Origin: Echinometra lucunter | Lineage: Eukaryota; Echinodermata; Echinoidea; Camarodonta; Echinometridae | Assembly: GCA_029962745.1 (NCBI GenBank) | Contig: CM057157.1 | Coordinates: 8,889,584-8,953,583, forward strand | Direction of reading: 5' to 3' | DNA: 64,000 nt | Shown: positions 41,701 to 53,700 of the stretch, one piece after another | Layout of the letters: each line of letters begins with the position of its first letter | How positions within the stretch are numbered: position 1 is the first letter of the stretch | Translations under genes and position numbers: made by a program | The notes under the pieces: generated by a model | The model's input: only the letters and a program-made list of their open reading frames with translations | What the model was told of the DNA's origin: nothing | The model's database searches: none

Positions 41701-44700
41701 TTTTGTGAATTCTTTTATCAAATTACTGGATGAGTACTACAAGCGTGAGTCAACTCAGGCTGGACCATATGGAAAATAAGCATTATACCTATACCAAAAC
41801 AAATCATGTGCAAGGTGTTATAAACATTTCCAACTCAGGAAGCAGTATATGCCACCTGAGAATTTAGAAGCTCTTTTTACCAGTTTCAACTAAGAGAAAG
41901 CAATTTCTATTTCCCTGCGAACAAGAAACCGATAATATACTTGGTGAAGTCTGTTTTTTTCACTTAAGATAATTTCACAATGAAACAAGGAATTACAAAA
42001 ATTGACTTTTAAAGTTCAGATTTTGATTACTGTATGGCAGAAAAGGGAGTCCAATATGACACAGAAATGGCAGGTACTACATCAAGACTTACCCATCCTA
42101 CAGGTTCATCCTGTACAATAAAGATCACAGTATCAGTTATCTCATTGTACTCTGTAGGTGGTTCTGTACAGAGAGTGAAAAGTAAGTTAGAAAATCCCTG
42201 TAGCAATGGAGTGACATAGATGAAATGCTCCCAATATTACTGCTCAATGCAATTATAGCTCACTATAATACACATTCATGTGTGGGTTTTTGTCTTTTAG
42301 GACTGCTTTTCAAAGAAGGGCACTGGTCTTGAGAGTGGATGTTTGGGCTATTATTTCTTGAAAGAATGTACATGTACATTTGATATTGATTGAAATGAAA
42401 TTATTTCCCATAACCAACACTCTAAACATTTAGAATAAAAAGAGAGAATACACATGCTACAAAAGGATCTACTTATATTCATGTCGTCTGTGTGGAGCCA
42501 GAAGGGCGTTGAGTATGTATAACATGATATGAGTTAACCCACAGAGGTACAATGTCACCTTTAGGAGACATTTTTGCAGTATCTGTTGGTCCAGAATGTT
42601 GGGCAGTACATATCATACATGAGTAGAAAGAGAAAAATGCACTGACAAATTTGAGCCCATTCCCATCGCTGTATGGTGTGGCGTTCTCGAATTAGAGCAG
42701 TTTAAGTGTAACTGATCATTAAACTCTTTAAATTGGCAACGCAGTGAATAATATATAATCACTATTTCTGTGTTCAAATTGGCAGTTTCCGCTGAAATTT
42801 TACAATCACAATTCATTTTGTTTCATGTTATATCTATTTTATTTTTTTCAAACTATGTAAGAGTGGAAGAAAAATAATAGTTGTTGCCAATTTGAGGATT
42901 GAAGATGATTCATTTAGACCTCTAAAAAGCTCTATACTTCTATGGGTTAACACCCTTCTGGCACTGAACAGACAACATTTCAAATTGAAGAGTACCAGGA
43001 GCAAATGAGTGGGCCTGAAGCCTGTCTGATCCATGAAATATCCTTATTCTAATTCCAATCTTTACCTGGGTTCTCAATGCTAGTGTACTCCAAGAAGAAT
43101 CCAGAGGATGAGAAGGACTCATCAGACTTGAACTGTAGCCACATACGATAACTAGTGCTCTCAACGGGAGCAGGGAGGGAGTTTCCTGTCAGAATAGCAA
43201 TCACTTCCTCGTTGATTGTCTTCCCTGATCCAATTATCAAGAAATCATGACTGTTTGGGGGGAAAAGAAATGCAATGAATGAAAATTCTATTAAACTATA
43301 ACCTAAAGAAACAGATTACACACTATTTCTTAACTGAAGCAAACAGTGATTGACATGATAAATTTTGCTAAGTGCAAGCTAAACTGATGAATAAGTCAGA
43401 CAATGGAAACATATCATCAATCATTCCACACATGAATGTTCATACCACTAGATTTTGTCAAGTTACGTAATTGTATCATGATTCAAAGAAAATTTTGAGA
43501 AGATTGTATATCCATAAATGTATGAATGCATATCCATTTTATATGCTATATTACAACCTAAAAGAAATAAATCATTACCCAAAGTTTTATGAGGGGCTTT
43601 ATTTTGTCAAATATACAGAGTTAGGATTCAGGTCAACCTGGTACTTGTTAGGTTTATGACTAGGGTTATTTGTATGATACTAAGTCTACGGTTGAGCTTA
43701 GTAACTTGATTAGTGTTGAAAATTGGCTGCAGAGCAAAAAATGCTATGGAATATGTGGTAAACCTAAAATAACGAAGTGCCTGAAAGGGAACAACTTACT
43801 CAGCTTCCAGTGAGAATGCAGTGAACTCGACCCTTACGAGATGATTCATACTTGGTAGTCTAATAAACCATGTACATTCTTGATTGTCAGGGTAAGGCTC
43901 AGGAAAGTTTGGTGACATTATGCTCCCAGAACCCTCTAACAGTTCTTGGGTTCCACAGGAATCTAAAAAGGCACAGGGAATTTAAAAAAAAAAAAAAAAA
44001 GATTTTTCATGGAATTAATCATACTGTCATTTTTGTATTTTGGTATATCTACTTAAAGGAGAATAACACCTTGGGGGAAAATCGGTTGGAATGAAAAGAG
44101 AGGATAGCGAGAAGCAATTTTACAAAAAGTTTCATCCAAAACAGTTCCGAAATGAGGACGTCATGAAAGTTTTAAAGTCTCAATTTACTTTCTGTGGCGA
44201 TCCTCAAATTAGCAACGTTGCTTCAAAATAGCAGGTTTAGAAGAACATCTCAATACGTTTTGTACACAAAATTTCATATTTTATCCATTATCTCTCAAGA
44301 TGCTGCTTGTATCTTTGCGAACTCAACATCTGTCAAATACATTTTCCCATGATATATATTGAGCTAAGAAGAAGACAAGCTGCACCTTCAGAGTTAATGG
44401 GGAAAATATGAAATTTGCTTACAAAACATATTGGGAGTTCTCCTAAACCTGGCATTTTGAAGCAACAATGCCAATTTGAGGATCACCATAGAAAGCAAAC
44501 TAAGACTCTTCAAACTTTCATAAAAATGATACTTCTCGCCGCAGTAAACATCACTGACTCAGAGTTGGTAGACGGACGTTAGCTTTTATTCGCAAAACAA
44601 CATGTTGTAATGCTCTCCGGGCCCTTAGAAACAATACAAAGCTTTATCTAGAAGTCATGTGTAAACTTTTACAGTAAACTTTATTTTTTTTAATGGCTCT

Positions 44701-47700
44701 GTGTGCAATAAGGTAAAAAAGGCATATAACAAATCAACATTGGAACAAAGATAAAAACAAACAAATAAGCTAAGAGTACCTTGATCATCGAATGACTCCC
44801 AGTAAAGAGTAAAACCTTTATCAGATACGGTCTCATCTGCTTGGAACCGCACCCAGAAGGTGTACGTAGGAGACTCCAAGGTCTCAGTGAGCTTAAACTC
44901 CCCGGTGTAGGAGTTGAGAACAGAAGAGTCTGGGTTTCCGTAACCAATGGTGAGCATGTCGTAGTTGGGTTCAAGGAAGCCCTCTAAGGAGGTGATGCGG
45001 ACACGCCCAGTCTTTGGAGCGATCAGGGTCCAAGTTAGGTCCTAATGAAATACACATGAAGTGATTTAGTAAAGATGACTATCTTGTAGAAATTAGAAGA
45101 TTGTATACAATATATCACAAATGTTTCTTGAAACAATGGTACATGTAGTTTTAATGTTATATGGCAAAGGGAGATTCCATGAAATTGGTAGTGGCAAATT
45201 TCTATTTTTGGTTACTCATTGTCACTTATCTTTGCTCTAATGATCCGGAGGCAACAGATAGCAAGAAAATGTCTGTAGAATCACTTGCCTGAAAAAGTCC
45301 TCAGGAATGGATGAGGCTTGCTCAAAAATTTCAGGGTTGGTAGAATAACGGCAACAAAAGAAAGACAGTTTTCTGAATTAAACTTTGTTTTGTTCTTTAC
45401 TCATTGAGAAAAAACTGATTATATCCTTAAAAATTGTACATGCCATTAAACAATCTCACATTGACACAGATAATCTCTGCATACACACAGAAATCATGTC
45501 AAATTAAGCGAATAAAGAGTGAGATATAATACCACAAAATTTTGATATTGGTTTGGCCATCCTGGTGATGAGAAAGTCCCTTCTTCATCAATGTCATCAT
45601 ACTGTCTGTCTGGTATACCGGGTCCTTCATATGTAAGAACAGATAAAAATCTTAGACTTCAAAAAGGGTGACATTGCTTGGGTTAATTGGTCCCATGTTG
45701 TATTCTTTCTAATATGTGAAAGGGCATCCAAAAGTGTGGATTAGTATACAAGTAATGAATGTTTATGAGTGCAATGGACAGAATATTTCATGAGGTGAAA
45801 GATGAAATTATTGATCCATTGCACGAATGAAAAAACATTCATTATTTGTTTTATATGACACCTAAAAATAGATCAAATCGCAATAAATCAATAGCGCTAT
45901 ATGCTAGCGCGCTGTTCGTGGTGCCGCGTGGTGCACACTGCAAACGCAAGCGTTTTACGTACGTAGTGTGCCAGGCTCTCAGCGTTCGTGCAATGGAGCA
46001 AATTGTATGGATCCAAGATTGCACGGTAAATGGAGCCACAATTGCACGAATGATGACGTCATAGTGAATGGGACAAATGATCAATATCAAACAACCAATC
46101 AAATGACAGGGATCTAATTAAGTGATATATAAACTTATTTATAATATTCCATACAGTGCCCAAACTACAAACTATATGCTAAATTGCCTATTACTTTCTT
46201 GAACATGGGCCAGTCCCACACTACAATCATAACTTGCATGACCAGCTTCATTAAGGGTCAAATCAAATGTTGAAGGATATCTAAACGGGTTAAATAGATT
46301 TATATCACATATCCCACATACTGCTAAGGATGCAGAATTTCAACTAACTTCCATATTTCTTTCTTGTACGTGGACCACTTCCTCACTCACAATTTAACAT
46401 TGATGACTACTGAAACATCCATCTGGGAAACTGCACAATCTAAGGTCAGTGCTGATGTCTTCATGGATATTCATAGATGCGAAAAGACTTATTTCTCATA
46501 CCCAGTTTATCACTGAAGATACCGACTTAGTTTCCTTTTATTCCTTCTTGCCCTTTCTTTCAACTAAGTTGCCTTTTCTTTTTTTTTAAAAAGAGAAAGT
46601 CCTTATGTAATTTTTACCTTGGGTAACCATGGTGACAGCCATCTGGAATCCTGCATAATCAAGGGTTGATTCTGATGTCTTGAAGGATATCCACAGGTGT
46701 TGTTCAGGACCGAGTATCTTGTCAGGGATGGGTGTACTTCCTGCATTGTCCTTGGACCCTGAGAGAACGTAGAGAGTGGTCTCTGACGCAAAGTCCATGC
46801 CACTACCAATCACCACAAAGTCGGTTCCGGCACGGGTGTCAAAGTCAAGAATCTAAATGCCATAAAAATACGATACAATGAAAATGTTCAGCAAGTAAAT
46901 TAAGGGAGGTACTAACCTATGCCAAATGACTCATTCTGCAAAAGCTCACGATTTTAAGCTATATGGTAGCACCAAGTTTGCAAACGAGTCAAAACAAACT
47001 TTTGAGAAGTACTGTATGAGCTGAAATTTTCGCAGTGGTTTTATTTTCGCAAATTTCGCGAATCACTCACCAATCGTGAATTTAACAACATGCGAAAATA
47101 TCCACATGTACATTTGCCTTACGGCCTCATCGGCACATTGTTGCCATTGCCATGCAAGTGCATGCGGAAAGTGCAGCAGTCCTTCTCTCCGTGTGTAGCG
47201 CATAACACACAGAGAAAATCACCACAAGTTAACTCCATACATGGTCACCTCCAAAACCCCTATTAAGAAGTCCAATTCTGCTACCAAAAATGCGAAATCG
47301 GTTCCATTTTTCCAAAGCGTGCAGGGCTTTTATGGGATGGTAAGAAAGAGAGTCGCTGAAAACGCGCTAGAAATCAAGAAATCAGGGGTTTCATGACGGC
47401 TTTCTTTGTTTATCGCAAGCTACGAGTGTGATGGTATTGGCAAAAAAATAATCAAAAAATAAATCCTCCGGATCTGCCGATATGGCTCTTTTATGTACAA
47501 ATAAGTTAACTGCAAGTCCTGCTCTTGTGCTCGCGAAATTAACAACTCGTGAAAATATCTGTGAGCCTGTGATTTGCGAAAATATCTGTATGCGAAAATA
47601 TTGGCGTATACAGTACTCTCTTCCATCAAGGTTCTCATCCCCCTTTTTTTTTGTTCCAGCAAAGTTTAATACATGCCAATTTTATAAATTAACTGAATTC

Positions 47701-50700
47701 TAAACTTAAAACCTTGGCCAAATACAATACCTTAACCTAACCCTTAAAACTATCAAACCTAAAACCCAATAGCAACCCTATCCTCAACCAGGTATCTCTG
47801 ACAGAATAAAGCCTGAAGCATATGTCGTCAGAGCATTTGCTGTCAGAGCATACGTCGAGAGCATTTGTCGGAGTACTCTTTTGATGCATCTGGGTTGTCC
47901 AAGAAGGTTATTTACCTGCAGAAGAACATACTGATTCATGGGAGCACTGACAAGCCATTCACAAGTCTCCGGTCCATAGTATCCATTCGGATAGTCAGCA
48001 CTCATGATGATGCCATCACTGTCTACGATGGTCCGTCCACATTCTGCGATACAATAAACATTACAAAGAGGACTGAGAGCATTTCAACACAGCCTATCCA
48101 AAGTATCATCTTGTTATTCACTTGATATACATGTAACTGTTGCTTCAGAATTTACAGTGAAATAATGAAATAAATCTTAATCCATTGAGTACAATTTCAT
48201 CTTGGTATCACACACATTTTCCATAGACCCCAGCCAAATATCTTGGACATAGTATTCAATGGATTAACGATTTGAATAAGTGCAGTCAGTGTATTATCAA
48301 ATGACTACATTGTACCTTGATATCCATTGACTTTCATTATAACGTGCAACATCTTCAAAGATAAGTCTCGGATTTATAAAATTAGTCCAATATTAAATTG
48401 TTTGTCTTGATAGCTCAAGTTCTAAGTCATCACTGGCCCCAAATAAAAAATATATGGAGAGAAATTGGTCCAGTAGACGAAAGGTCAAATTATGAAATGC
48501 ATTTTTCCCGCTCATCAATTCAGGGTCTGCCACCAGGCTGATTATGGTAATGGCTTCTCAGAATTTTCTAGAACTCTGAGGTTACTACGAGTGGATGTTG
48601 TCAGGATCTTGTCAGTCATGGCTGACCCTCTGTGATCCTGTTGACAACTGGTCTTCAGATGGTTTGATCTGGGCATCGTTTCATGAAAAGTTGTCAGCAC
48701 TGACAAGTTGTCATTCTCTGACAATTACCACAGTAACAATCAGTGACCAGTGCTTCTCAGCCAATCAAAATCGAGGATTTCACTGAAATTGTCAGAGAAT
48801 GACAAACTGTCAAAGAATGACAACTTGTCAGGGCTGACAACTTTCATGAAACGGTGCCCTGGAGCCATACACTGAGCAGAGAAGGTCCAGGATAAGAGTA
48901 GAAATGATATGCACGCATGAGTGCATGTGTATCAAATGAACAAGATATCCATTAGAGACGAACCTGAATAAGTTGTTGCATTTGCTGGCCCGACCACTGG
49001 TAACTCCAGTCTGTCAGGGATCAGGGCAGCAACATGGAATTCATAAGTCATTGATGGAGACAGATCAGAAACAATCTTAGACGTCATATTACCACCATAC
49101 GCTAGATGGAATTGAGTGACTGAAACAAATATGAGCATAAAATCAAAGACAAAGAAGTAATCAAAAACAAAACAAAATATTTTTTTGTATGAAGATGCTT
49201 TGGAATATGTGTTGAAAATAATGACTGAAAATTATACAATAATGATAAAACTTTTCAATCTTAACACATATTGATCTCGATAGTGCTCTTAATCTAAAGC
49301 TAAACTTGCTCAGTAATGCAAAACTAAATGCGAATCTAACCAGAACAACTTGAAATTGACAAATACTGTAATGCAAAAATTGAATTTGACAACACATTTC
49401 CTTTTTCTTTTTCTTCACTGATAATATAGAACATATTACCCTTATGTTAGAAAAGCAATAAGAGGAGAAAGAATGAATGAAGCTAAATCATCTTTCTTTT
49501 TTTAAAAGAAGAGTAGAATTCCTACCATCAAATGGCTCTCCTTGTATGCCATAATAGATCTTGTATGCATAGACATTGCATGTGATGTTGGAAAGCATCC
49601 ATGTGACGTGTACCTCAGAGCTTGACATAGGGGAAGCCATCACCTTGTTTACGTTCATGTCGGCATTGGTAAAACCTATAATATCAAGAGTGATAAGATA
49701 CCGTAAGCCATTGGTAAAACATAATATATGAGCAGTGATGATCCATGGCTATTTAACCATAAAATCAGGCTGAAAACCCATAAAAGACTGATGAGGATAC
49801 TCAAGTAATAGTGAATTGGGAGCACATTTGCTATCCCACTGGTCAACATTTGCGGAACAAATGCTCAGAAGAGTACAATAAAGCCTCATATTAAAAGGGT
49901 AAAAACTATCATTTCTTTCTTTCGAACAAAAAAAAATTATTAAAAATGAGAGTGATTGAAAAGTCCTAATAGTTATAACGTAAGGCATATGATGTTATCC
50001 GTATTTTTCAAACATCCATGGAGTACATAATATCAAAAGTCATGTAATTCGACACTCTATTATTAAACTTGCCTTTTGGTGTAATCTCACAGATATAATA
50101 GTTACGATCATCGCAGACAGCATCAACGACTCGACTGCTGTCTGAACTGAGAGCCCCACAGTCATGAAGACCATTTCTAGGGTAGCCAGTCTCCCAAAGA
50201 GTGTTCTGCCAGTCAGTAGGGGCATCACATGTCACCCATCGCCAATCAGTCTCCACAGAGAAGTCAGAAAATCCTGCAAAAGAGAAAATTGAATATATGT
50301 CTCAATTGCATTTGCATGTTAATACTACTGAATACTTATCAATTTACCCATTTCGAATATGTATTCATTTGTCATTATATTCATTGATCATATACTCAGA
50401 AGTGTACATGTATGTCATAATCAGGCCCCTAAAGCTCCGCCATTTTGTCTAGATCCATTAGAAGGCCGACCTAAGCACCCATCAATATTCATGATCAAAA
50501 ATGAATAATTCATTTTGTAAGATGATTCCAAGGAGTACCGTGCATTTGTGCATGTTTTAAAACATCACGCCCATCAGCTAAAAACATGCGCAATAAATGC
50601 ACAATTAATGCGCAACAAATACGCATTAAATCAAAGTGTCACAATAAAATTGATACACGCAATCGATATGAATAATGCAACAGTGTTATCGATATCATGC

Positions 50701-53700
50701 CGATAACGGGTGCTTATCGGCCCCTTCAAATGATCCGAAAGAGGCGGGGCCTAATGCTATTGGCACAATAATATCCGCGTGTGCTGCTTTTCGTCAAGTA
50801 AATTTCATGGAAAGTCTACTTTTATTTTGGATCGGGTTATATGCCTATGGTCATAATCTACAAGTTATTGTGCTCTGGATTCAATCATGCCACAAGGAGT
50901 CCTCTAAACAAAGTGATGTCACATGGTGAGGCTATACAAACATAATTTTCAGAAATATGTAAGAAAGTGCCAACTTCATGAAAAATACATGAATACTGAA
51001 TACTCAAAAGGCCAACAATGTATCACACTTTTTTCTGCCCTTCTTTAACAAAAGGAAGCAAGTAAGGCGTCTTATCTTTGTTGTTGTGCGAAAGAATGCA
51101 TCCGGAATGCAAAATGGAAAATTATTGAAAATCAAATTTTTCAAACAATGATTAATTTCACCGGTAGCATGTAGACCTTGTAAATTGATATACAATCTTC
51201 TTGTGGCATGATTTTGTTAAAATTCTATTCCAATATGTCAAAATAGATATTTTAATTTTTTGCATTTTTGTATTTTGTGTTCCGGATGCAATCTTTCGCA
51301 CAATGACATAAAGATAAAATGCCTAACATATCAACCAAATTTGAGTTATTGATATTTTCACATTTTACCTAGTGTGCTCTTCTTCCAGGCAAAATTTATG
51401 CAAGAACACTCATCCTGCTAAGAAATATGTTAGGCAAGACATCATGGCATTGCCTCGATAACAGTGCAAATGACAGATACATTTTGCTCTTTTACAGGAA
51501 ATGTCACTTTGTCACTTGCTTCCTTTTGCTAATAATGTTGGGCAGTTTTGTTCTCCAACAGATTTCAATAAAAACAACTTGGGCTGTGTTTGACCAAACA
51601 TGGAATTCTTTAAAGGCATTCATTACTAAGCCTAATACGTCCACATCTAACATAGTTTTAGTAAATCCCCCTGAGGGAAAAATTTCAAAAGTCTATTTTC
51701 TTCCAATATTTCCAGGGTTATACATGTATGACTATGATTTGGAATTGTGGATAGTCATGGGTTCTACAAATAAACATGAGGAAGTTGGAGTTTTCAGAGA
51801 TGAAGTGCCGCAGGGAAAAAGGTAGAGTAAAAAAAAAAAATGAAAGAAAGAGGAATGATGATGTGCAAAACGAAAGAACAGTAATCAGACTGCTTTAATA
51901 GAGGAAGATTAAAGAACAGGCAACATGTGCAGCGCTGGCTACAAATAGAGTTAAGAAGGGAATGTCTTTAAAAATAGTGTATAGTTTTGGGAAATCCTAT
52001 AGAGAAAACCAACATGAAAATGATGATGCTGATGATGATTATGATGGTGGAGGTGTGGTGATGATGACGATGAAGCAAGAATAGATGAACAAGAAGATAC
52101 ACTCACCTATCCACCAATCCCTCAGAGAATCAAACTCTTTTGTGCGATTGACGATGAAATCAAGCTCCATCTGGTCATCGATAACGACCAGATCTGAGTC
52201 TGCATCTGAGCCTTCACATCCACTCCTTCCATCAGCCCACATAGATCCATACTGACTGGTGATGAATCGGTAGCATCCACCGTTGGGTCCAATCTCATAG
52301 TAAGCTGGGCAGGGTCCTGATGTATAGGGTAGTGGATGAAGGAGTAATTAAGAAGTAGTTTAAACATGAATACTAAAATAATAAACAGTTGAAAGGCTAC
52401 TATAACTGTGCAGATTTTGAAAGTTCATTCACAGTTCACGTATTAGCCTCCAAAAGCAATTTGTTAAATACACGTTCTGTCTAATTTTCCTTTGAGGATA
52501 GGTTCCAACTGAAAATTACATCAACGGTGTCTTACACTATATCCTTGTTACCTCACTGTTCAGGATGTGGATTTTGCCCCCCCCCCCCTTCCTCCTATGT
52601 TTCCATTTGGGTAGCTGCTGACAAAAGTATGACACTAGGCACATGTCAGTATTAAAAGCATCTATAACAAATAAGCTATTGCAGTTTTATATCAATATCT
52701 AGAGTGGTTTGGGAGTCATTGCTGTATAATTATTCATGCACTCATATACATGCACCATAATTCTACATAACGTACTGTGCATGTGATAAATGTCAGCCTT
52801 TAAATATATTTATGAGTTTGGTATCAAATGACACAAAAGACTTGCGGTTCCAAAAGCATGATAACTTTCAGCAGGTACATAATCATTGTTATATACCTTT
52901 TTCTGTCTAAAATGACCATCTTTGTTATTTTCCTAGGGCAATTTTTACACTGATTTTAAACTAAAGAGTGTTATTAAGTGAAAGTTAAAAATGAACATCA
53001 CCTTCTGGTGTTGTGACATAAACAGGATCCACTTGGGGTAGCTCTAGATCTGTTCTTTCAGCGGACACACTGATACTGTAACGTGTGCTAGGCTGTAACA
53101 TCGTAAGATCGTAGCTGTCTACTTCTCCACCATATACCAAAGCTAATGCAAAACAAGAAGAAAAATAACTCAATACAAGTACAATTACATTTTAAAAAAA
53201 TAAATAATACAAACTCAGTATGAAGGAAAGTAGCTTTTTAAAGGCAAAATTTAGGTTCTACAGTTGACTTGTCTTTTTTCACAAATCTTGAAAGATTAAA
53301 AATAAAAAATAACGGGCAGTTAGTAAATAAAACTAGTACATTCCCCTCAAAAAAAAAAAAAAAAAAAAAGGGAAAAATTTTTGTAATCTACTGAAAAGTT
53401 GTCTTGAACTTTCTCATGAGATCAATTCAATTGCATACAAATGAACATTTTCCTTCAATTGATTTTGAGATCAATTCAACTGCATACAAATTAGCATTTT
53501 CCTTCCATTGATTTTGTAACATATAACAACCAATTCAAATAAAATAAGAAAACACAATGTTTTGAAAGAATACCTGAAAGAAGGTGCAAATCCCAGTAAG
53601 CATATGCTTGTATTGGATAAGCCTGAATGAATTGCAGCATCTTTTGAAAATACTTCATATCATTAACATACTTCAATATACCAGCATGGAACCCTTTTAA

